From NCBI RefSeq assembly GCF_001612635.1, contig NZ_BDAV01000009.1, positions 124,001-188,000 on the forward strand: a stretch of DNA of 64,000 nucleotides, in the 5' to 3' direction. The DNA is from Nocardia africana NBRC 100379. Its GTDB lineage: Bacteria > Actinomycetota > Actinomycetes > Mycobacteriales > Mycobacteriaceae. Position numbers and translations under genes: made by a program. Shown here one piece after another: positions 54,596 to 62,102 of this stretch; position 1 is the stretch's first letter; each line of letters opens with the position of its first letter. The notes beneath the pieces were generated by a model, which saw only the letters and a program-made list of their open reading frames with translations, was not told the DNA's origin and searched no databases.

Positions 54596-56866
54596 TCAGG
54601 AGTGCGGGTGGGGGTCGAGGATGCGGTCGAGGGCGTTGAGATCGGATTCGAGTGCGTAGAAGGTGCGCAGGGTGATGAGGAAGGCGAAAAGCCCTCCGAC
54701 ACAGAGCCCGACGATGGGGCCGATGACGGTCTGTTGTTGGTCGGGGGTGAGGAAGGCCAGTCCGGCGGGCACGCCGATGAGGGGGACGCAGGCGGCGACG
54801 CCGAGGTAGATGCGGCTGCGGTGCACCATGCGGCGCAGCATGGCGGCGTCGGCGGGGGTGGTGGCGCCGGCGGCGACCAAACCCGGGTAGTACCAGCGCA
54901 AGACGAAGTAGGTGACGGGGAAGTAGGTGTAGACGACGGCGACGCAGGCGGCGACGAGGTTGCATGCGATGAGGCTGGTGGTGATGCCGGCGGGTACGCC
55001 GCCGAGGGTGTGCAGTTTGACGAGGAAGACGCCCAGTGCGGCAAGCCATCCGGCGAAGGTGGCCACGGCGATGCGGTCGCCGCAGGCGAGGGTGTCGGCG
55101 CGGGCGCGGGCGAGGGTGCCGGCGTCGAACTGCCGGCCGCGGCGTAATCCGTTGGGTACCACGAACACCGAGCGGCACCAGTACATGAGGGCGGCGATGG
55201 CGATGGGGTAGGCGATGGCGATCATGACGATGCCGAGGCGCACCATCTGGTGGGCGGCGTCGGGGCCGAGGGCGTCGCGGATGAGTCGCAGGTTGTGGGA
55301 GCCGAGGTAGAGCCCGGCGAGCAGGTGCCCGAGCAGGCTGGAGAGGGTGACGACGGGCATGGGGCGCATGCGCAGGCGGGCGCGCAGGCTGTGGGTGGGT
55401 GGGTCGACGAGGTCGCGGGCGGCGCGGTCCTGGCTGAGGTCGAGTTGCTGGGCCAGCTCGGCGCCGGTGGCGTAGCGGTCGGCGGGGTCGGGCGACAGGC
55501 AGGTGAGCAGGGCGTGGCGCAGCAGGGCGGGGGTGTCGGGTGGGAGGTCGGCTTCGAAGTGGGCGGCGATGGGGGTGCGGCGCCGGTCGATCATGGCTTG
55601 CAGGGATTCCTCGGTTTCGCCGGCGTCGTGGTCGTCGTCGAAGGGGACGCGGCCGGTGAGCAGTTCCCACAGCACGACGGCGAGGGCGTAGAGGTCGGCG
55701 CGGGTGTCCAGATCCGCAGCGGTCGTGTCCAATTCGGGGTGGCAGGCCTCGAGTTGTTCGGGGGCCATGTAGGGCAGGGAGCCGCCGAAGTAGGCGACGG
55801 GGTTGGCGCCGGGCAGGTGGCGGCTGAAGCTGATGTTGAAGTCGGCGAGTTTGGGGTGGCCGTCGGCGGTGAGGAGCACGTTGGCGGGTTTGAGGTCGCG
55901 GTGCAGGATGCCGCGGCGGTTGGCGTAGTCGAGGGCGGCGGCGAGGCGGCTGCCGAGCCAGGCGACGGTTTCGGGCCAGCTGAGCCGGGCGAGTTCGGTT
56001 CGGGTGGGCGAGGGCTGGGGTTCGAGGACGCCGCCGGTGGTGGTGGCGGCGTCGATGGCTTCGAGCAGGAGTGTGCCGTTGCGCTTCGAGGGTGGGGTGC
56101 GGCGCAGCATGCGCAGGACGCCGAGCAGGGTGCCGCCGGGCACGTACTGCATGTACATGAGTTTGAGGTGCTGGTCGGTGATCTGGCGCTGGTCGAAGAC
56201 GCGCACGATGTGGTCGTGGTCGAGTTGGGCCAGGGTTTGTGGTTCGCTGCCGCGGTCGTGGGAGATCTTGACGGCGACGAGGCGTCCCATGGAGCGTTGG
56301 CGGGCGAGGAAGACGCGGGCGAATGCGCCTTGGCCGAGCGGTAGCAGCAGGTCGAAGTCGTCGACGGTGGCGCCGGGGTTGATGGTGTCGAGGGCGTCGA
56401 GGGCGGTGGGATCGGCGAGCATGGTGGTGCGCAGTCCGGGTGCCGAGGGGGGTAGGTCCTCGAATCCTTCGGTGATGCGGGCCATCTGGATGGGGTAGTC
56501 CTGTTCGTATTCGGCGAGGTCGACGGCGTGGTGGTCGCGGCGGCTGCGGGCGGTGATCTCTTCGTAGACGAGGTCGGGGGGCAGGGGTGCGGCGGCGAGT
56601 TCGGGGAATTGGTCGCGGTAGTCGGCCAGGCGTGGTGCGTCGGTGTCGCGTTGCCAGCGTTCGTGCAGGTCGACCTTGATGAGTTCGATGAGCGCGGAGC
56701 GGCGCAGCGTGGGTTCGGCGGGCAGGTGGGCCGACAGGTCCGGTGGTTCGCCGGAGGTTTGCCATTGCTGGGCGAAGCGGGCGACGAGCGACGTCAGCGC
56801 GGTCTGCGTTGCGGTGGCGCGGTCGGCACCGGGGTCGGGTGCGGTCGCGCCGAGGTTGTCGGTCAT
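54596..56866 (-). CDS. Membrane Ser/Thr protein kinase with planctomycete-like architecture
   Basis: 756 aa. The N-terminal ~150 residues have the pattern 'IELIKVDLHERWQRDTDAPR' then 'YRDQFPEL' and 'DLVYEEITARSRRD', known from many planctomycete kinases. The kinase domain (~170-470) has the Gly loop 'LGQGAFARVFLA', VAVK (ATP Lys ~195), catalytic 'ILHRDLKPANVLL', and 'KLADFNISFSRH' with DFN in place of the usual DFG. 'GGSLPYMAPEQLEA' and 'RADLYALAVVLWELLTGR' follow. About six membrane helices occupy ~500-740, and no extracellular PASTA domain is present. It differs from the PknA/B family common in actinobacteria. ATG at 56866. Targets are unknown; horizontal origin is possible. Confidence 0.92.
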   Translation of the reverse strand: MTDNLGATAPDPGADRATATQTALTSLVARFAQQWQTSGEPPDLSAHLPAEPTLRRSALIELIKVDLHERWQRDTDAPRLADYRDQFPELAAAPLPPDLVYEEITARSRRDHHAVDLAEYEQDYPIQMARITEGFEDLPPSAPGLRTTMLADPTALDALDTINPGATVDDFDLLLPLGQGAFARVFLARQRSMGRLVAVKISHDRGSEPQTLAQLDHDHIVRVFDQRQITDQHLKLMYMQYVPGGTLLGVLRMLRRTPPSKRNGTLLLEAIDAATTTGGVLEPQPSPTRTELARLSWPETVAWLGSRLAAALDYANRRGILHRDLKPANVLLTADGHPKLADFNISFSRHLPGANPVAYFGGSLPYMAPEQLEACHPELDTTAADLDTRADLYALAVVLWELLTGRVPFDDDHDAGETEESLQAMIDRRRTPIAAHFEADLPPDTPALLRHALLTCLSPDPADRYATGAELAQQLDLSQDRAARDLVDPPTHSLRARLRMRPMPVVTLSSLLGHLLAGLYLGSHNLRLIRDALGPDAAHQMVRLGIVMIAIAYPIAIAALMYWCRSVFVVPNGLRRGRQFDAGTLARARADTLACGDRIAVATFAGWLAALGVFLVKLHTLGGVPAGITTSLIACNLVAACVAVVYTYFPVTYFVLRWYYPGLVAAGATTPADAAMLRRMVHRSRIYLGVAACVPLIGVPAGLAFLTPDQQQTVIGPIVGLCVGGLFAFLITLRTFYALESDLNALDRILDPHPHS

Positions 56867-57251
56867 CCCTCGCTCGCTTCGAAATCGGTGGTACCCGGGC
56901 CCGGGCCCGAGAATAGGTGAATCCTCCCATGAATTCCGGGGAACGTGCCGATGCCGTTACGTTATACGGGATTTCGTGCGTACCGTGCGGTGCTGGGAAG
57001 CCGGTCGAGGGCGGCGGCGGAATATCGCCGGGGCCGGGTCGGCGGGTTCGCCAGCCGGGGCGGTCGCGGCGCCGCCGGGTGGGCGGGCCGAATCCGGCGG
57101 TGCGATGGTGGATTAGCTCGGCGGTTGTTCGCGGGCTCGGCGGAATCGCGACCCGGCTCTGGCGTTAGTGGATTGAAGCGAGATAGGCTCCGGGCGATTG
57201 TCGAGGCAGCCGAGCGGCCGGATCGGTCGCTCTCGTCGAAAGGGGTCCGCC
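56867..57251. other. 385-bp divergent intergenic region
   Basis: It should hold the kinase promoter (leftward) and that of the SCO6745-family gene (rightward). Near the kinase it contains an alternating GGGCCC-type GC palindrome (around 56891-56908). No gene is supported. Confidence 0.5.
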
Positions 57252-57998
57252 GTGTCGGTGCCGGCCGCGGTGAAATCCGAGATCCAGACCATCGGGGGCG
57301 CGTTCATGTTCTCCCGCGAGGCCAAGGCGTTCGGTGCCACGACCGGCGTGGAGGGCTTCATCGGACCGTATACGCGCGGCCGCGGCGGGGTGCTCGGCGA
57401 GGTGGACGCCGACGTGGTGGCCGCGGCGTTCGGGTTCTTCGAGCCGGGAACCGTTCGGGCGGCGTGGGATTCGGTGACGATGGCGCCCGCGGAGGCCGCG
57501 GCCGGATATCTCGCGGCGTGCCAGGGTTTCGGTCGCCGCAAACTCGCCGGTTTCGACGGCTGCGACCGGTTGGCCGACCTGCTGCAAGTGGTGACCGATG
57601 CCGCGGATGTGGCGGGTGTGAGCCTGTTCGCGGGCTGGCGGGCGTTGCCGCTCGCGGGTGATGCCCCCGGCCGGGTGTTGCAGTTGATTCATTGTCTGCG
57701 TGAGCTGCGCGGTGGCCTGCATCTGATGGCGGTGCGCGCGAGTGGGCTGTCGCCGTTCGAAGCGGTGCTGATCGGTGGTTCACCGCGGACCGACGGGCCC
57801 ACCCAGGCGCGGCTGTTCGGGTGGGGTGAACGGGTCGACACCACCGAGGTGAGTGCCGCGATGCGGGAACGCTGGGATGCGGCCGAGGCGCTGACCGACG
57901 AGCTGATCGCCCCGGCCTTCGCGGCGCTGGACGATACCGCGGGTAAGGAACTGGTCGAGCTGCTGCGTGCGGCCCACGCCACCGTCTTCGCGCGGTAG
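57252..57998 (+). CDS. SCO6745/SalK-family protein
   Basis: 248 aa from the GTG at 57252, with AAAGGGG 6 nt upstream. The N-terminal block 'FMFSREAKAFGATTGVEGF' to 'AAAFGFFEPGTVRAAWDSV' is the recognisable core of the SCO6745 (SalK-type) family: a helical protein of unknown biochemical role, found in Streptomyces and nocardiae, sometimes beside antibiotic genes. The remainder is Ala/Leu-rich and helical with 'ELRGGLHLMAVRASGLSPFEAVL'. It is not obviously part of an operon. Confidence 0.82.
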   Translation: MSVPAAVKSEIQTIGGAFMFSREAKAFGATTGVEGFIGPYTRGRGGVLGEVDADVVAAAFGFFEPGTVRAAWDSVTMAPAEAAAGYLAACQGFGRRKLAGFDGCDRLADLLQVVTDAADVAGVSLFAGWRALPLAGDAPGRVLQLIHCLRELRGGLHLMAVRASGLSPFEAVLIGGSPRTDGPTQARLFGWGERVDTTEVSAAMRERWDAAEALTDELIAPAFAALDDTAGKELVELLRAAHATVFAR

Positions 57999-58015
57999 CC
58001 GCTGCCGTCCGGGTG

Positions 58016-58042
58016 CCATACTGCAGTAAGCTATTGGTATGG
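58016..58042. promoter_or_regulatory. Inverted repeat over the antitoxin start codon
   Basis: CCATAC (58016-58021) and GTATGG (58037-58042) form a perfect inverted repeat with a 15-bp gap. The right arm includes the ATG at 58039. Type II antitoxins commonly repress their own operon by binding such a dyad. Confidence 0.5.
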
Positions 58043-58311
58043 CGGAGACGAAGAAGGTGACGATCTCGGTCCCCAAGGATGATGTGTCCACCTTGGAGCG
58101 CTGGAAGGCGTCGGGGCGGATCGACAATCTGTCCGCCTACGTGTCGGCCGCGCTGCGGGATCGGATGGATCGCGATATCTCGCTGGATGCCATCGAGTCC
58201 AGTTTCGGTGGCGTGCCGCCACTCGAGCTGGTGAATCAGGCCCGGCGTGTGCAGGGCCTGCCGCCGCTGTCGGCGGAGGATCTGGATCGGCGAAGCGCCG
58301 GCGCCGCGTGA
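58039..58311 (+). CDS. Putative antitoxin, ribbon-helix-helix type
   Basis: 90 aa. The N-terminal half 'KKVTISVPKDDVSTLERW' then 'GRIDNLSAYVSAALRDRM' is a typical ribbon-helix-helix DNA-binding dimer (beta strand, then two helices). The C-terminal half is polar and would wrap the toxin. It overlaps the next gene as GTGA, the usual toxin-antitoxin arrangement. Confidence 0.85.
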   Translation: MAETKKVTISVPKDDVSTLERWKASGRIDNLSAYVSAALRDRMDRDISLDAIESSFGGVPPLELVNQARRVQGLPPLSAEDLDRRSAGAA

Positions 58312-58715
58312 GTCCGGCCGCACTGGGCGGCGTGGTGTTCGACACCGCCGCCGTGGTGGGCTGGACGCGTCGGCTGCCGTACGTGCACGCGGTGGCGTGG
58401 GCGACGGCCGAGGCCGGTCATACCATCGTGGTGCCCGCGGCGGTGGCGGCGGCGGGGCAGGCGCTGATCCGGCCGGATCGGCTCGATATTCTCGCGGTGT
58501 TGCTGGAACTGCCGCACACCGTGGTGACCGGACTGGACACCGGCGCGGCTTCCCGGGTGGCGGCGCTGCTGGCCGGACGCTCGGATGCCGATGGGCTGGT
58601 GGCGGCCGGACACGCCGCCAGTGAGGCGGTCTCTCGCAATTGGCCGTGTTTGACCGCTCGGCCGGATATGTTGCGACGCATCGACCATCAGGTGCTGGTC
58701 GATCCGCTGCCGTGA
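58308..58715 (+). CDS. Putative PIN-like toxin
   Basis: 135 aa from a GTG overlapping the antitoxin stop. It has the size and secondary-structure order of VapC/PIN ribonuclease toxins: 'GVVFDTAAVVGW' (first-strand Asp), 'HTIVVPAAVAAAGQAL', then 'SDADGLVAAGHAASEAV' and 'CLTARPDML', which correspond to the D-x-x-x-A-A and 'T.D' regions. The acidic cluster is partly degenerate, so activity is uncertain. Confidence 0.75.
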   Translation: MSPAALGGVVFDTAAVVGWTRRLPYVHAVAWATAEAGHTIVVPAAVAAAGQALIRPDRLDILAVLLELPHTVVTGLDTGAASRVAALLAGRSDADGLVAAGHAASEAVSRNWPCLTARPDMLRRIDHQVLVDPLP

Positions 58716-58757
58716 CGGCCGCGGCTGCCGTGCGACGACGAGGAGAGGACCGCGACC

Positions 58758-59300
58758 ATGTCAACGGCCCTGAGCCCCCGGATTTCCCGGCTGCGCCAGC
58801 TGATCGACCATCCCGCGACGGGCGCCGCCGAACGCGATGCCGCCCAGCGCATGCTCGACCGCATCCTGGCCAAGCATCCGCAGTCGGCGGGGCCGCGGGG
58901 TGACCGCGACTACGGTCCGCGTTATCACCGGGTCGGCCGGCATGCCACGTTGGCGAGTATCGCCGAGATGATCAGTCAGGACATCGCTTTCGCGCGGATC
59001 TTCAGCATGCCGCAGCATCGCGCGGAGCTCGCCGAACGGTCGCCGATCCGGGACGCTCCGATCGAGATCTCCTATTCGGTCGCGACGCCCTACGTCGGCA
59101 AGATCATCGTCACGATCGAGGGTGTGCCGCGGGAGTGGGGTTGGGTCAGCGACTGCGGCATCGACAACCCGAGTCCGGCGCTGCAGGAGCTGGCCGACGA
59201 GCTGGCCGAGATCATGAACGCCTACAACCACGACGGCAGCGATATCGGCAAACGTTTCTTCGCGTGTGTGCGGGTGCCCGAGCGGACCCTGATCTGGTGA
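58758..59300 (+). CDS. DUF2786-like protein
   Basis: 180 aa; AGGAGAGG precedes the ATG. The N-terminal 'RQLIDHPATGAAERDAAQRM' with 'LDRILAKHP' is like DUF2786, a helical domain found in phage and nucleic-acid-related proteins. The C-terminal half ('SYSVATPYVGKIIVTIEGVP' and 'ERTLIW') is not recognised. It follows the toxin-antitoxin pair by 42 nt and may be co-transcribed. The last codon is 4 nt from the LysR stop on the opposite strand. Confidence 0.7.
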   Translation: MSTALSPRISRLRQLIDHPATGAAERDAAQRMLDRILAKHPQSAGPRGDRDYGPRYHRVGRHATLASIAEMISQDIAFARIFSMPQHRAELAERSPIRDAPIEISYSVATPYVGKIIVTIEGVPREWGWVSDCGIDNPSPALQELADELAEIMNAYNHDGSDIGKRFFACVRVPERTLIW

Positions 59301-59304
59301 TCCG

Positions 59305-60246
59305 CTAGCCCGGTGGGCGGGCGGTGCCGGGGGTGAAAGGTGTTGCGGCGCTGCGCAATGCCTCGATGACGGCGGCGACCGCGGGGGTGAGCGGGGCGGG
59401 CGTGCGGATGAGCGACAGGCGGCGCAGTTCGGTGGCGGCGCGGTCGTGGGAGCCGGTGACGACGCGCAACGTGATCACCTCGGGCGGCAGTGCCGGGAAC
59501 AGCCCCGAGGGAACGGTGGTCACGCCGCAGCCGGCGGCGACGAGGGCGAGTTTGGCGAGCCAGTCGCGGGCGCGGTGGGCGATGTGGGGGCGGCCGGGCA
59601 GGCCCGGCCACACTCCGAGGAGGGGTTCGGTGGTGGCGGCGGGGCTCGCGATCCACGCGGCGTCGAGGAGTTCGTCGACGGTGACGGTGGCGCGTCCGGC
59701 GAAGCGGCCGGTGGCGTGGGCGGCGACGAGCAGTTCCACCTCGCCGAGTTGGTCGACGATCAGCCGCGGTAGTTCGGTGTCGGGCGGGTGGTGCGGCGGC
59801 CGCGAGGTGATGACGGCGAGATCGAGGCTGCCGGCGCGGATCGCGCGGACCAGCGCCGGGGTGGTGCCCTCGCGGGTGGACACCTCGAGTGCGGGGTGGG
59901 TGCGTCGCAGTGCGGCCAGCGCGCTGGGTACGAGTACCGCGCCCGCGCTGATGAGGCTGCCCAGCCGCACCCGCTGGGTGACGTCACGGTCGCCGAGGTC
60001 GCGTCGCGCCGCCTCGAGCGCGTCCAGGACGACCCGCGCGTGCCGCAGCAACGTCAGCCCGGCCGGGGTGAGGTGGACGCCGGTGCGGTGGCGTTGGAAC
60101 AGGGGTTTGCCGGCCTCGCGTTCGAGGGCGGCGGCTTGGCGGGAGATTCCGGATTGGGTGTAGCCGAGGGCGGTGGCCGCGGCGGTGAACGAGCCGCGTT
60201 CGGCGACCTCGGCCAGTACCCGCAGTCCGGCCGGTGACAGATCCAT
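59305..60246 (-). CDS. LysR-family transcriptional regulator
   Basis: 313 aa. The helix-turn-helix 'GSFTAAATALGYTQSGISRQ' is at residues ~18-37, with the linker 'GKPLFQRHRTGVHLTPAG'. A two-lobe effector domain (~90-300) recalls the type-2 periplasmic binding fold. It is transcribed away from an alcohol-dehydrogenase-like gene, with a LysR box in between. Confidence 0.94.
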   Translation of the reverse strand: MDLSPAGLRVLAEVAERGSFTAAATALGYTQSGISRQAAALEREAGKPLFQRHRTGVHLTPAGLTLLRHARVVLDALEAARRDLGDRDVTQRVRLGSLISAGAVLVPSALAALRRTHPALEVSTREGTTPALVRAIRAGSLDLAVITSRPPHHPPDTELPRLIVDQLGEVELLVAAHATGRFAGRATVTVDELLDAAWIASPAATTEPLLGVWPGLPGRPHIAHRARDWLAKLALVAAGCGVTTVPSGLFPALPPEVITLRVVTGSHDRAATELRRLSLIRTPAPLTPAVAAVIEALRSAATPFTPGTARPPG

Positions 60247-60253
60247 GACTGCT

Positions 60254-60272
60254 CGGCATACCAGATATGCCG
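60254..60272. promoter_or_regulatory. LysR-type operator, CGGCATA-N5-TATGCCG
   Basis: A perfect 7-bp inverted repeat (60254-60260 and 60266-60272) fitting the T-N11-A LysR consensus, 8 nt from the LysR start codon and 76 nt before the divergent oxidoreductase. It should be the binding site of the adjacent regulator. Confidence 0.75.
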
Positions 60273-60347
60273 GACTTTCGCTGGTGGCATGCCCGGATCG
60301 CGTCCTACGTTGGCGGGGAAGTGATTCGCCAACCGGAGGAGTGAGCG

Positions 60348-61451
60348 ATGCGTGCGGCGATGTTGGAGCAGTTCGGGCAGCCGCTGGCGGTGAGGGCCGT
60401 GCCCGATCCGGTGGCCGGGCCGGGCGAGGTCCTGGTGGATGTGCTCGCCACCTGTGTATTGCCTTATGCGGCAGACGTTTTCGGCGGTGGGCGCAAATAT
60501 CCGCTGGAGCCGCCGGTGATCCCGGGAATGGGTGGGGTGGGGCGGGTGATCTCAGCCGGTCCGGATGCGACTCGATTGCGGCCCGGTGACCTGGTGTGGT
60601 GTGACCCGACAGTGCGATCCCGCGACGACGCGCGCACCCCCGACATCACGTTGCAGGGCTGGAGTTCGCGCGGCGAGGGCGGGCTGCGGTTGTCGCGGTA
60701 CTTCCATCACGGTTCGTTCGCGGAGCGCATGGTCGTGCCGACCGAGAACGCCGTGCCGCTCGGCGACGTCGATGCCGAGGACGCGGCCCGGTGGGCGTCG
60801 CTCGCGGTGCCACTGGTGCCGTACGGGGGTCTGCTCGCGGCGGATCTGCGGGCCGGGGAAACGCTGCTGGTGAGCGGGGCGACCGGCAATTTCGGGGGTG
60901 CGGCGGTGGCCGTGGGGCTGGCCATGGGTGCGAGCCGGGTGGTGGCTCCCGGCCGCAACCGCGCGGCTCTGACCCGGCTGCGGGATCTGTTCGGCGACCG
61001 GGTCCGCCCCGTCGAGCTGACCGGTGACGCGGAGGCGGATCGGCGGGCGATGCACGCGGCGGGCGGGGGACCGGTGGATGTGGTGCTCGATATCCTGCCG
61101 CCCGCGGCGGATCCACGGCTGGTGCGGACCGCGGCGATGACGGTGCGGGAGTTCGGGCGCGTCGTGCTCATGGGCGGGGTGGGGATGCTGGGCGGTCCCG
61201 ATCTGGCGCTGCCGTATCCGTGGCTGATGCGCAACAGTGTCACGGTGCGGGGACAGTGGATGTGCCCGCGCACCGCCGTGGCGGGGTTGATCGAGCTGGT
61301 GCGGTGCGGGCTGCTGGATCTGTCGGCGGAAACGGTCACCACCTTCGGGCTGGCGGAGATCGCGGCGGCGGTCGAGCACGCCGCGGCCCATCCGGCGGCG
61401 TTCGATCGTACGGTGGTGCTGCCGCAGCGACGGTCACCACTGACGGAGTAG
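60348..61451 (+). CDS. Zinc-less alcohol dehydrogenase / quinone-oxidoreductase-like MDR protein
   Basis: 367 aa medium-chain dehydrogenase. The catalytic domain has 'PGMGGVGRVISAGPDA' and 'GSFAERMVVP'. The Rossmann motif is 'LLVSGATGNFGGAAVAVGLA' (~178-197). The usual zinc-site Cys/His of alcohol dehydrogenases are not seen (position one reads 'ATCVLPYAADVFG'), suggesting a zinc-independent NADPH reductase. The ATG at 60348 has GGAGGAG upstream. It is likely activated by the divergent LysR protein. The substrate is unknown. Confidence 0.88.
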   Translation: MRAAMLEQFGQPLAVRAVPDPVAGPGEVLVDVLATCVLPYAADVFGGGRKYPLEPPVIPGMGGVGRVISAGPDATRLRPGDLVWCDPTVRSRDDARTPDITLQGWSSRGEGGLRLSRYFHHGSFAERMVVPTENAVPLGDVDAEDAARWASLAVPLVPYGGLLAADLRAGETLLVSGATGNFGGAAVAVGLAMGASRVVAPGRNRAALTRLRDLFGDRVRPVELTGDAEADRRAMHAAGGGPVDVVLDILPPAADPRLVRTAAMTVREFGRVVLMGGVGMLGGPDLALPYPWLMRNSVTVRGQWMCPRTAVAGLIELVRCGLLDLSAETVTTFGLAEIAAAVEHAAAHPAAFDRTVVLPQRRSPLTE

Positions 61452-61452
61452 G

Positions 61453-61468
61453 TAATACGCGGGTATTA
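61453..61468. promoter_or_regulatory. Palindrome TAATAC-GCGG-GTATTA at a toxin-antitoxin promoter
   Basis: A perfect 6-bp inverted repeat, 11 nt before the GTG at 61479. It is AT-rich against a GC-rich background and sits where the pair's promoter and autoregulatory operator would be. Confidence 0.65.
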
Positions 61469-61478
61469 TGGTGGCTGC

Positions 61479-61772
61479 GTGGAGTACGCATGGTGGATCG
61501 GAATCCACTCGTTCCTGGCTCGTGCCGAAGTGGCGCCCTGGGAGGTGATGGAGGTGCTGTATTCGTCGCGGCGCTGGCCGCGCCCGGCCCGCACCCCGGA
61601 AGGGCTACCCGTCACCACCGTGTGGGGCCGCACCGACGCGGGTCGTCCACTGGTGGTGATGCTGCGGATGCGGCCGTCGCCGGAGTCGGCCGGCACCTGG
61701 GAGATCGTGATGGCCGCGCAGATGCGCCCGCAGCAGCTCGAGGAATACACCGCATGGGAGGCGAACCGATGA
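61479..61772 (+). CDS. Putative BrnT-like ribonuclease toxin
   Basis: 97 aa from the GTG at 61479. The layout resembles BrnT: 'VAPWEVMEVLYSSRRWPRP', 'TVWGRTDAGRPLVVMLRM', 'WEIVMAAQMRPQQLEEYTAW' (BrnT has GRTDAGR-like and 'RxATRRERxxY' segments in this order). The gene is small, single-domain, and overlaps a ribbon-helix-helix antitoxin gene (ATGA). BrnT toxins are RelE-fold mRNA interferases. Here toxin precedes antitoxin, as in BrnTA. Confidence 0.7.
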   Translation: MEYAWWIGIHSFLARAEVAPWEVMEVLYSSRRWPRPARTPEGLPVTTVWGRTDAGRPLVVMLRMRPSPESAGTWEIVMAAQMRPQQLEEYTAWEANR

Positions 61773-62092
61773 CCGACAAGCACATCTTCGAACCGAAGCC
61801 CGGCGCCGACCCGCAGGCGGTCGTGGACGGTCTGGTGTTCGACGACTCCGCCGCGGCGCCCGCGCTGCCGCCGACCGGCGAGGAGATCGAACGCGGCATG
61901 GTCACCACCTCCCTGAAGCTGCCGAAGGATCTGCGCGACCGGATCCGGGAGGCGGCCGCCGAACACTGCATCACCCCCTCGATGCTGATTCGCCAATACA
62001 TCGAGATGGGGTTGCTCGCCGAACAACCCGGCCGCATGATCCCGCTGTCGGATGCGATCCGGGTGCTGAGCAGTCTGCGTCCCTCGGCCTGA
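61769..62092 (+). CDS. Putative ribbon-helix-helix antitoxin (BrnA-like)
   Basis: 107 aa. An acidic N-terminal half is followed by 'VTTSLKLPKDLRDRIREAA' and 'ITPSMLIRQYIEMGLL' (~50-90), a ribbon-helix-helix DNA-binding dimer like CopG/BrnA. The ATG overlaps the toxin stop. The order toxin-antitoxin, with a palindrome before the pair, supports autoregulation by this protein. Confidence 0.78.
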   Translation: MTDKHIFEPKPGADPQAVVDGLVFDDSAAAPALPPTGEEIERGMVTTSLKLPKDLRDRIREAAAEHCITPSMLIRQYIEMGLLAEQPGRMIPLSDAIRVLSSLRPSA

Positions 62093-62102
62093 GCCGCGCC
62101 GG

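Noticed and set aside
54564..56930. A 788-codon minus-strand frame overlapping the kinase gene
   Set aside because: It is an alternative frame of the same strand with an almost pure Arg/Pro/His product. The kinase frame carries all catalytic motifs.
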